Positions 1 through 5,934 of a DNA stretch of 7,481 nucleotides are shown here, one piece after another. Source of the DNA: Acidimicrobiales bacterium (lineage in GTDB: Bacteria; Actinomycetota; Acidimicrobiia; Acidimicrobiales; Poriferisodalaceae); the NCBI GenBank assembly GCA_030749275.1, contig JASMKJ010000574.1:1-7481 (forward strand), written 5' to 3'. The first letter of the stretch is position 1. Each line of letters opens with the position of its first letter. The notes beneath the pieces are model-generated. The model searched no databases. It was not told the origin of the DNA and saw only the letters and a program-made list of their open reading frames with translations. Position numbers and translations under genes: made by a program.

Positions 1-499
1 TCATCACCCGTTGTCGCATACCGCCCGACATTTCATGTGGGTATTGACCGATCCGTTTATCAGCCTCGGGGATTCGTACCAAATCGAACATCTCACGGGC
101 CCGAGACATGGCGTCCTTGCGGCTCAGCCCTTCATGAATGCGTAACGCCTCGGCGATCTGTTCACCAACTGGGTACACAGGGTTCAAGCTTGTGAGTGGC
201 TCTTGGAACACCATGGCGATCTGGTTGCCACGAATGCTGCGCATGGTGGCCTCGTCCTGGTCCAACAAGTTGAGGATCGAACCATCCGGCATCGAGAAGT
301 CGACTTGGCCCCGACTAATTTCCGCCCGGGTACCCATCTCGATGAGGCGCATGATGGATAGAGCTGTCACCGATTTCCCCGAACCTGATTCGCCCACGAT
401 CCCGAGTGTTTCGCCCGGTTCGATGTTGAAAGTCACAGAATCTACAGCGGTGAGATCATCAAAGGTTACGGTCAAATCATCCACATTGAGAAGAGACAT
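1..499 (-). CDS. ABC importer ATP-binding protein, Opp/Dpp (DppD/OppD) type, C-terminus cut by window edge
   Basis: This is the N-terminal 166 residues of a cytoplasmic ATPase that would power the importer encoded upstream. My translation of the minus strand from ATG 499 begins MSLLNVDDLTVTFDD and contains Walker A GESGSGKS (residues 36-43), a Q-loop MVFQEPLTSLNP (Q99) and the ABC signature SGGMRQRVM (158-166), where the window ends; Walker B and the C-terminal oligopeptide-transporter extension lie outside. Family members are about 320-340 residues, so about half is missing. 'QEPLTSLNPV' and 'YPHEMSGGMRQRVM' are typical of the OppD/DppD subfamily rather than of sugar or amino-acid importers. 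The start codon overlaps the stop of the permease gene as TGATG (501-497), which fixes the start and implies translational coupling. A partner OppF/DppF-type ATPase probably follows beyond base 1. Family assignment is secure; the transported substrate is unknown. Confidence 0.95.
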   Translation of the reverse strand, partial: MSLLNVDDLTVTFDDLTAVDSVTFNIEPGETLGIVGESGSGKSVTALSIMRLIEMGTRAEISRGQVDFSMPDGSILNLLDQDEATMRSIRGNQIAMVFQEPLTSLNPVYPVGEQIAEALRIHEGLSRKDAMSRAREMFDLVRIPEADKRIGQYPHEMSGGMRQRVM

Positions 500-1377
500 C
501 AACGCCCCCGAAGTTTCGGGTTGAAGGCATCTTGGAGGCCGTCACCAATAAGAGCGATGCTGAGTCCAGTGGCGACAATTGCGAGACCTGGGAAGGCCAC
601 GGTCCACCAAGCGGTGAGGGTGTAGCCCCTGTTCTTTCCCATTATCGATCCCCAACTCACCGTGTTGATGTCCACCATGCCTAGAAATGCAAGGCCGGCG
701 TGGAAGAGAACCGCGATAACAACGAGAAGAGTTGCAGCTACCAGAAGGGGTGGCATGGCGTTGGGGAGAATGGTGCGAGTCATTATTCGCAGGTCAGTCG
801 AGCCAATGGCCCGAGACGCTTTTACGAATTCCATTTCACGCAACCGCAAGAACTCGGCTCTTGTCAGGCGCGCAGGCAACGCCCACATAGTCACACCGAT
901 AGCGAGTGTTTCTTTCCAGGTTCCCGGTCCTATCAAATAGATGAGAACCAAAGAGAACAGCAGGGATGGCATCGCCTGAAAGATTTCAGTGAAGCGCATC
1001 AACAACGCGTCAATCCAACCGCCGAAGTACCCCGCGAGGCTTCCCACGACCAGGCCGAGGCCCATAGACAATGCCCCCGCGACCGCGGCGACGAACAATG
1101 TGGTTCGGCCTCCGGTAATGACCCCAGCAAGTATGTCTCGCCCAAGGTAGTCGGTGCCCAACAACGGACCCGCATCGTCACCTGGACCGAGGAACGGTCC
1201 AGCGGCCATCTTGTGCGCTTCGGTGCCATACATACCTGGTCCGAAAATGGTGACAAGCACGATGATGATGAATACGACCGACCCCACCACCGCTGGTTTG
1301 TTCCTCAGAAACATACGGAACGCGCCGCGGCCCCCAGTTTCGACCGAAGACTCGATAGCAATGCCCAAATCAGTCAT
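499..1377 (-). CDS. ABC importer permease, OppC/DppC type
   Basis: A 292-residue inner-membrane permease, full length for the family. It has a first membrane segment near residues 29-48, the OppC/DppC marker LLGTDYLGRDILAGVITGGR (72-91), further hydrophobic stretches near 92-117, 138-150, 158-167, 211-233 and 261-278, and the cytoplasmic EAA loop (about 183-205, EFVKASRAIG...ILPN) that docks on the ATPase. The C-terminal LIGDGLQDAFNPKLR is the usual OppC/DppC ending. The ATG at 1377 overlaps the stop of the preceding permease gene (ATGA, 1377-1374). A TAGGGGG ribosome site lies 6 nt upstream inside the permease B coding sequence (1390-1384). It would pair with permease B to form the transmembrane channel. 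The peptide/nickel family also moves opines, glutathione, sugars and siderophore-like compounds, so I do not name a substrate. Confidence 0.96.
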   Translation of the reverse strand: MTDLGIAIESSVETGGRGAFRMFLRNKPAVVGSVVFIIIVLVTIFGPGMYGTEAHKMAAGPFLGPGDDAGPLLGTDYLGRDILAGVITGGRTTLFVAAVAGALSMGLGLVVGSLAGYFGGWIDALLMRFTEIFQAMPSLLFSLVLIYLIGPGTWKETLAIGVTMWALPARLTRAEFLRLREMEFVKASRAIGSTDLRIMTRTILPNAMPPLLVAATLLVVIAVLFHAGLAFLGMVDINTVSWGSIMGKNRGYTLTAWWTVAFPGLAIVATGLSIALIGDGLQDAFNPKLRGR

Positions 1378-2360
1378 CGGGTGCCCCCTACGCGAATTCG
1401 GGGGTCAATGAGGCGATAGACAAGGTCTGTTAGCAGGTTGGCCAGAATGACCATCGCCGCTGAGAAGATCACAATGCCGACAACCATGGGGCTGTCACGC
1501 CGGAAGATCGAGGAAATCATCAGCTGACCAATGCCCGGCCACGCGAAAACAAATTCGACACGCAAAGCTCCCGAGAGCAAGTTCCCTATTTGTAGACCGG
1601 CAGCAGTAACGACCGGGATTATTCCGTTACGCAGTGCGTGCTTGTATACAACGACGCGTTCATGGGCTCCCTTGGCTCGAGCAGTGCGAATGTAATCGGA
1701 CTCCAACACTTCAAGCATGGAAGCTCTTGCCAGACGCGAATAGATCGCCAGGTAGATGATGCCAAGACTGATTGCCGGCAAGATGAGATGCTGCAGTGTG
1801 TCGATTGTTTCGCCCAACCAGTTGCCTTCGTAGCGGACATCCTCAATGCCGCCTACTGGAAGCACTCCCCATTTAGCCGCGAAAACCACAATGAACATAA
1901 GAGCTAACCAAAACACCGGCGTGGCGAAACCGACGAGACTCATAACCGTCACACCGTGAGAAGCAGGGCTTTCCGGCCGGCGGGCGGTAAAGACTCCGAG
2001 AGCCACGCCTATGACGACTGCGAACAGCAGAGCAGCACCGGCCAATAACACCGTTGCGAGCAGCCGCTCCAGGATCAAACCGAGAACAGGATCACCGAAG
2101 TACGTGGAGTTACCTAGGTCCAACTGAGCCACATTGCCGATATAGGTGCCGAGCTGAACCAGCAACGGCTGATCGAGCCCGTAGTCAGCTCTTATCTTGG
2201 CAAGGAATTCGGCGTCACCGACCCCTTGTTCACCAGCGAGGTACAACGCGGCATCGCCCGGAGCGATCTGAATCAGGAGAAACACCACAACCACCACTGC
2301 CAATAGCAGTCCAATTGCTTGTCCTAACCTGATCCCGATGCTCCGGGCGAGGGCCGTCAC
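1374..2360 (-). CDS. ABC importer permease, OppB/DppB type
   Basis: A 328-residue inner-membrane permease, normal length for OppB/DppB. The N-terminal membrane segment (about 13-31) runs into QIAPGD (31-36), a hallmark of this family; the external N-terminal domain follows with RADYGLDQPLLVQ (57-69). Further membrane segments lie near 102-124, 139-160, 191-208, 252-270 and 290-312. The EAA loop is at about 223-249 (YIRTARAKG...LRNGIIP), and VEFVFAWPGIGQLM (268-281) and LVYRLIDPRIR (313-323) are characteristic. The start is GTG at 2360, preceded by a purine-rich AAAGAAAGAG; no closer ATG fits as well. A 43-nt gap separates it from the binding-protein gene, and its last codons overlap the next permease gene. 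It forms the heterodimeric channel with permease C. Confidence 0.96.
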   Translation of the reverse strand: MTALARSIGIRLGQAIGLLLAVVVVVFLLIQIAPGDAALYLAGEQGVGDAEFLAKIRADYGLDQPLLVQLGTYIGNVAQLDLGNSTYFGDPVLGLILERLLATVLLAGAALLFAVVIGVALGVFTARRPESPASHGVTVMSLVGFATPVFWLALMFIVVFAAKWGVLPVGGIEDVRYEGNWLGETIDTLQHLILPAISLGIIYLAIYSRLARASMLEVLESDYIRTARAKGAHERVVVYKHALRNGIIPVVTAAGLQIGNLLSGALRVEFVFAWPGIGQLMISSIFRRDSPMVVGIVIFSAAMVILANLLTDLVYRLIDPRIRVGGTR

Positions 2361-2403
2361 GCGTCTCTTTCTTTAGTTGATTTACCGATTGATGGATTGG
2401 CTA

Positions 2404-4131
2404 CTACTTGTCAAGCCAAACGTTTTCGAAGCCCGAAAGTGGACCCCACGCACCGTCCGGCTGATCCCTTACATACAGCTGGTTGGCTCCGAAGATTGGT
2501 AACGCGTTGATGCCGTAGAACGGCAACTCAATCGCTGTGATCTCCTGGAACTCGTCGTACAGTGCTTTTCGTTTCGCAAAGTCTGGCTCTGCCGCCGCGG
2601 CGTAAAGCAACTCGTCGACCTTCTCGTTGCAATAGGCCGAGTTGTTGACGAACACCCCAGGCACGATGTTGGCGCACACATAAGCGCGCTGCACACCAAT
2701 GACAGGGTCGCCCCAGTTGAAGTAAGCGTTCATGGTCATATGCCAGGCGTCAGGTCCTCCGAAGAAGATTCCGGCCCACGACGGAAGGTCGGCTGCTTGG
2801 ATGACCTCCACATTGACACCAACTTCGGCAAGGGCCAAAGCGATGTACTCAGCGACGTTGCGTTGCTGTTCGTTCGGACCTGGAATGTAGTTGATCCTCA
2901 AATCCAAACCGTCCGCGTAGCCAGCCTCAGCAAGCAACGCACGGGCCTTATCCAGGTCAACGTCGTAACGTTCCACGTCAGCGTTGTAGAACGGGCTCGA
3001 CGGATGAATACCACCCAGGAGTTCCATAGTTTGACCTTGATGCAACGTGTTGATCACGTAGTCGCGGTCAATGGTGTAGGCGATGGCTTGCCGGACCCGC
3101 AGGTCGCTCATGATCGAGTTAGCCATGTTGAACTGCAAGTGATTCAACGAGCCGACGCCTCCCAGAAGATCGGGAATAGCGACCAGGTCGGGGTTCTTAC
3201 TTACCTTTTCGGCGTTGATAACACTCGCGTAACCACCTGAATCATATTCTCCGCTTTCCAGACCCAACATCGTTGCGTCTTCGTCGGGGACGATCACGTA
3301 GATGATGCTGTCCAGGTAAGGACGGTCGGGGATGAAGAAGTCGTCATAACGCTCAAGCACGATCTTTTGCGTGTTCTCGTACTCAGTTAGACGGAATGGG
3401 CCCGAGCCAATTGCGCCCGCCACGTTATTTGGATGGCCCTTCATCTCGTTGATTGGGGTGCCGTCATCCATGATGTGTTTCGGCATGATCGGCATCATCA
3501 CATCGGATGTGGCGATCCACAGCGCCGGGTGTGGATTGGCGAGATGTAACACGACGGTGAGATCGTCAGGGGTATCGATTGACTCAAGAGGACCCCACAT
3601 CCCAGTGAACGGGTGATTCGCTTGGATCACTTCGATCGAGAACTTCACGTCGGCTGAGGTGATCGGCGCTCCGTCATGGAACGTTGCGCCCTCAACCAGG
3701 TGGAACGTGATGGTCAAATTGTCGTCGGAAACTTCCCAGGATTCCGCCAAATATGGCTGAGGTTCCCAGTTTTTGTCTAGGTGCGTTAGTGAAGCAAAGA
3801 TTTTCGAACTGGGTTGTGCAATACCGATTCCGGAATTGACACCGTGGTTGACGTTCGCACCCACCTGCGTGGTGGCGATAACCATCGTCCCACCGTGCTT
3901 GGGTTGTGGCGGAGGAGCGGTCTCTTCGGTGGCCTCTTCCTCCCCCTCATCATCGCTTGATTGTGCTTCACCAGCATCTTCTTCAGCTGCTGGTTCGTCG
4001 TCACTTGACGACGAAGCCGAAGCGCTGCTTGATCCGCTGTCGCTGCTGCTTGAGTCGCTGCTACCGCATGCCGCCGCAAATAACGACAGCACTGCAAGCA
4101 AAGACAGCACCTTGATCCATCGCTTTAACAT
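2404..4131 (-). CDS. Substrate-binding lipoprotein of the peptide/nickel ABC family (SBP family 5)
   Basis: A 575-residue extracytoplasmic solute-binding protein that would deliver ligand to the two permeases. A basic N-terminus (MLKRWIK), a hydrophobic core and AAAC with Cys22 form a lipoprotein signal, so the mature protein should be membrane-anchored by a lipidated Cys. Residues 23-43 are mostly Ser (15 of 21) and 44-70 mostly Asp/Glu (15 of 27), then a Pro-rich TAPPPQPK joins the folded domain at about residue 80 (HGGTMVIA). The SBP family 5 signature is clear at 128-168 (LAESWEVSDDNLTITFHLVE, then GATFHDGAPITSADVKFS). DLRVRQAIAYTIDRDYVI is the usual family motif in the central region. 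The gene ends in tandem TAG TAG. A GAGGGG ribosome site precedes the ATG by 9 nt from GAGG, and a leader hairpin overlaps it. Ligand unknown: peptides, opines, metal chelates and other small organics are all possible for this family. Confidence 0.95.
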   Translation of the reverse strand: MLKRWIKVLSLLAVLSLFAAACGSSDSSSSDSGSSSASASSSSDDEPAAEEDAGEAQSSDDEGEEEATEETAPPPQPKHGGTMVIATTQVGANVNHGVNSGIGIAQPSSKIFASLTHLDKNWEPQPYLAESWEVSDDNLTITFHLVEGATFHDGAPITSADVKFSIEVIQANHPFTGMWGPLESIDTPDDLTVVLHLANPHPALWIATSDVMMPIMPKHIMDDGTPINEMKGHPNNVAGAIGSGPFRLTEYENTQKIVLERYDDFFIPDRPYLDSIIYVIVPDEDATMLGLESGEYDSGGYASVINAEKVSKNPDLVAIPDLLGGVGSLNHLQFNMANSIMSDLRVRQAIAYTIDRDYVINTLHQGQTMELLGGIHPSSPFYNADVERYDVDLDKARALLAEAGYADGLDLRINYIPGPNEQQRNVAEYIALALAEVGVNVEVIQAADLPSWAGIFFGGPDAWHMTMNAYFNWGDPVIGVQRAYVCANIVPGVFVNNSAYCNEKVDELLYAAAAEPDFAKRKALYDEFQEITAIELPFYGINALPIFGANQLYVRDQPDGAWGPLSGFENVWLDK

Positions 4132-4139
4132 TTTCTTTC

Positions 4140-4164
4140 CCCTCGACCCCTCGGTTGTCGAGGG
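4140..4164 (-). promoter_or_regulatory. Leader hairpin(s) covering the ribosome binding site of the lipoprotein gene
   Basis: Read on the minus strand, CCCTCGAC (4164-4157) pairs perfectly with GTCGAGGG (4147-4140) across a 9-nt loop. The 3' arm contains the GAGG that is the best Shine-Dalgarno candidate, 9 nt before the ATG at 4131. The loop itself carries CGAGGG (4153-4148), which can pair instead with CCCTCG (4164-4159) across a 5-nt loop, leaving the ribosome site free. The two folds exclude each other. No T-run follows on either strand, so this is not an intrinsic terminator. The pairing is seen directly; a regulatory role is inference. Confidence 0.45.
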
Positions 4165-4198
4165 CGTATCGACGGAACACTAGCGCTCACGACGGAGG

Positions 4199-4225
4199 AA
4201 ATGTTGCAGAACTTCTTCAATATTT
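4199..4225. promoter_or_regulatory. 27-bp near-perfect palindrome, operator-like, with a second short copy at 4229-4237
   Basis: The sequence AAATGTTGCAGAA, centre C at 4212, TTCTTCAATATTT reads almost the same on both strands: 11 of 13 positions in the arms are complementary (mismatches at 4203/4221 and 4207/4217). Because there is only one central base it cannot form a small RNA hairpin loop easily, which favours a dimeric DNA-binding site over an RNA structure. The core AGAA-N-TTCT (4208-4216) recurs at 4229-4237 (AGAA-A-TTCT), centre to centre 21 bp, two helical turns, so proteins at both would lie on the same face. It is 67 nt upstream of the lipoprotein start codon. The regulator and its family are unknown. 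Confidence 0.5.
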
Positions 4226-4229
4226 GCAA
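4201..4229 (-). promoter_or_regulatory. Weak candidate promoter for the transporter operon
   Basis: On the minus strand TTGCAA (4229-4224) is followed after 17 nt by CAACAT (4206-4201). The -35 box is fair but the -10 box matches consensus at only three positions. It is listed because the large palindrome lies across the spacer and -10 box, where a repressor would act. The true start could equally be the LLM gene promoter with read-through. Confidence 0.2.
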
Positions 4230-4238
4230 GAAATTCTG

Positions 4239-4257
4239 GGATGCCCAACAGGCATCC
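4239..4257 (-). terminator. Possible weak terminator hairpin after the LLM oxidoreductase gene
   Basis: GGATGCC and GGCATCC form a perfect 7-bp stem with a 5-nt loop (4246-4250), beginning 18 nt past the LLM stop codon at 4278-4276. On the minus strand the stem is followed by CAGAATTTCTT, which is only partly T-rich, so termination may be incomplete or absent. This bears on whether the LLM gene and the transporter share one transcript. Confidence 0.3.
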
Positions 4258-4275
4258 GTCGCGTCAAGATCCTGG

Positions 4276-5304
4276 TCAAATATCAGTTCTCCAATCACCG
4301 GATGCTTCAATCCCAGCACTTTCAGGAATGATGTCTTGCCCCACGCGGCCAAGTTGTTCGAGAATCTCCTGCACCTCGCCGGACGGACAATCCATCTTGG
4401 CCACCACCAAGGAGTAACCGGCTCTCGCAAATTTCTCGAGATCTTCCAGTACTTGTTCAGGAGTACCGGTACAAATCTTCCTCGGTGTTTCCTGTGCGAG
4501 GGCGTCGTTCTGATCGGTGACCCTCATCGTTGTCGCAGCCATCATTATGAATTCTGAAGTTCTCCTTCCCTGCGCTTGTAACTCTTCAGCGATGATGTTT
4601 TGTAAATCTGAATGACGGTGAGGGTCCGCGAAGGGATCTAGGAATACCGGATAGAAACCATCACAATAAGTGGCTGCGCGTCTCGCCCCTAGAGGAGAAA
4701 CCCCTCCATAAATGATCGGGGGGTGAGGTTCTTGGAGCGGTTTTGGGTCCATTGAGATGTTTGCGAATGAGTAATACTCGCCGTCGAAGGACACGAAATC
4801 TTGCCTCCAACTGCGCTTGTAAATTTCGATGCATTCAACGGTTCTCTTGCCGCGCTCAGCGAAGTCGATACCTAACGCGTCGAACTCTTCGGCCATCCAA
4901 CCGGCTCCAACGCCAAAGAGAAGGCGACCACCGCTCAGAACATCAACGGTTGCGAACTGCCGTGCGTCGCTCAAAGGTTGGCGGTATGGAGCGACAAGAA
5001 CGCTTGTACCAAGCTTTAACTCCGACGTCGCCGCAGCGACTGCTCCCATCACCACGGCCGCATCGAGCATCTCATGTCTGGGTGAGTAACTTCGAGCGCC
5101 TGTCTGGTTCGCGATGTGGGCGCTAGAGGTCTCCGAAGGCATGCACACGTGGTCGGGAAACCACATGGAGTGAAACCCACAGTGCTCAGCAGTTTGAGCA
5201 ACCTCAACTGGTTTGAGAAGTTGACCGGGGATGCTGCGGGTGTAGTTGTTGACATCGTCGCGGTAGCCAATGCCGTGAGTATTGGCGTACAGGCCGATTT
5301 TCAT
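4276..5304 (-). CDS. LLM-class (luciferase-like) flavin/F420-dependent oxidoreductase
   Basis: A 342-residue cytoplasmic protein of the bacterial-luciferase superfamily (TIM barrel), which use FMNH2 plus O2 as monooxygenases or F420 for hydride transfer. Seen motifs: MKIGLYANTHGIGYR at the N-terminus, AEHCGFHSMWFPDHVCMP (39-56), TSELKLGTSVLVAPYRQP (93-110), and the diagnostic LSGGRLLFGVGAGWMAEEFDALG (123-145). A later EPHPPIIYGG and CTGTPEQVLEDLEKFARAG are also typical. The GVGAGWMAEEFDALG form is most frequent in actinobacterial proteins annotated as F420-dependent, but sequence motifs alone do not separate F420 from FMN use. ATG at 5304 is preceded by AAGGGG about 8 nt away. It is divergent from the SnoaL-like gene and 144 nt upstream of the transporter operon on the same strand, so it may be the operon's first gene or a separate unit. 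Superfamily is sure; reaction and substrate are not. Confidence 0.93.
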   Translation of the reverse strand: MKIGLYANTHGIGYRDDVNNYTRSIPGQLLKPVEVAQTAEHCGFHSMWFPDHVCMPSETSSAHIANQTGARSYSPRHEMLDAAVVMGAVAAATSELKLGTSVLVAPYRQPLSDARQFATVDVLSGGRLLFGVGAGWMAEEFDALGIDFAERGKRTVECIEIYKRSWRQDFVSFDGEYYSFANISMDPKPLQEPHPPIIYGGVSPLGARRAATYCDGFYPVFLDPFADPHRHSDLQNIIAEELQAQGRRTSEFIMMAATTMRVTDQNDALAQETPRKICTGTPEQVLEDLEKFARAGYSLVVAKMDCPSGEVQEILEQLGRVGQDIIPESAGIEASGDWRTDI

Positions 5305-5400
5305 GACGGGACCCCTTTGGATCGTGCTGTAATTGCAAGTGAGTGATCAACTCAAAGATTGTTATTGAAACTAGTTGGTCCTCACGAAGGGAGTTACTCC
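5305..5400. promoter_or_regulatory. Divergent intergenic region between the LLM and SnoaL-like genes
   Basis: These 96 bp must carry start signals for both blocks. The ribosome sites are clear (AAGGGG for the LLM gene, GAAGGGAG for the SnoaL-like gene), but I cannot pick confident -35/-10 boxes on either strand. A small inverted repeat TGAG-N7-CTCA (5340-5354) surrounds TGATCA. TATTGAA at 5363-5369 matches one half of the large palindrome at 4199-4225; a 7-mer is weak evidence. Confidence 0.4.
5386..5393 (+). promoter_or_regulatory. Ribosome binding site deciding the GTG start at 5401
   Basis: GAAGGGAG ends 7 nt before GTG 5401. The reading frame is open further upstream to a TTG at 5359, but that codon has no ribosome site and would add 14 residues unlike the family's N-terminus, so GTG 5401 is preferred. 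Confidence 0.75.
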
Positions 5401-5877
5401 GTGACTGACATCGAAAGTCGACTTGCCCGGCTCGAGGACATCGAAGAGATCAAACAACTGAAAGCCAAGTACTGCCGCTACTGCGATGAAGGGTATGACC
5501 CCGATGGGATAGCCAGCCTCTTCACCGAGGACGGCATCTGGGACGGAGGACGCACCTTTGGGGTCGCGAAAGGTGGTGACGCGATCCGCAAACACTTTCA
5601 GGGCGCGGCAAGCAGAATTTCGATCGCCCGGCATCAAGTCATGAACCCAATCATCGAAGTCGGTGACGACACAGCCACTGGCCATTGGCTTCTCTTCCAA
5701 CCATGTACCGACGGAACCAGCGGAGAGGCCGTCTGGCTAGCCGCCACCTACAACGACCAATACCAAAAAGTTGATGGGCGTTGGCTGATCAGCCACCTGA
5801 GCATTGATGTGGCTTTCTTCTCTCCCTATGGAAAAGGTTGGGCGGAGCAACAATTCTTGGATGGAAGACAGCCCTAA
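5401..5877 (+). CDS. SnoaL-like / NTF2-fold protein
   Basis: A 158-residue protein from GTG 5401, the usual length for SnoaL-like domains, which fold as an alpha-beta cone and act as cyclases, dehydratases, isomerases or ligand-binding partners. Seen: the N-terminal helix DIESRLARLEDIEEIKQLKA, the family pattern KYCRYCDEGYDPDGIASLF followed by TEDGIWDGG (24-50), GGDAIRKHF (58-66), and ARHQVMNPIIEVGDDTATGH (76-95). Y24, D29 and H78 have roughly the spacing of the Tyr-Asp-His catalytic set known in bile-acid dehydratase BaiE and its relatives; this is spacing by eye, not alignment. Single-domain proteins of this type are common in actinobacterial steroid, polyketide and aromatic breakdown clusters. 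It is the first gene of the plus-strand block, 57 nt ahead of the monooxygenase-like gene, suggesting action in the same pathway. The specific reaction cannot be told. Confidence 0.85.
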   Translation: MTDIESRLARLEDIEEIKQLKAKYCRYCDEGYDPDGIASLFTEDGIWDGGRTFGVAKGGDAIRKHFQGAASRISIARHQVMNPIIEVGDDTATGHWLLFQPCTDGTSGEAVWLAATYNDQYQKVDGRWLISHLSIDVAFFSPYGKGWAEQQFLDGRQP

Positions 5878-5934
5878 CCCCAGGGCCGCCAAATTGATAG
5901 AGCGCTCACAGCATCTAAAGGTTGACCGAACATC

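Noticed and set aside
138..1419. Plus-strand open frames opposite the ATPase and permease C genes
   Set aside because: Shadow frames of conserved coding sequence; the minus-strand products carry complete family motifs and the plus-strand ones none.
4140..4164. Leader hairpin as an intrinsic terminator
   Set aside because: On the minus strand it is followed by GAAAGAAA and the start codon; on the plus strand by GCGTATC. Neither has a T-run.
3773..4183. Open frames on the plus strand opposite the binding-protein gene (also 2740-3240 and 3906-4115)
   Set aside because: They lie antisense to a strongly supported gene, contain low-complexity mirror images of its Ser/acidic linker, and show no family motifs or ribosome sites.
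5359..5400. TTG 5359 as the start of the SnoaL-like gene
   Set aside because: No ribosome site before it, while GTG 5401 has GAAGGGAG at ideal spacing and gives the normal family N-terminus.
4182..5909. AGCGCTCAC shared between 4182-4190 and 5901-5909
   Set aside because: Only nine bases around a common palindromic hexamer, with no shared flanks; likely chance.
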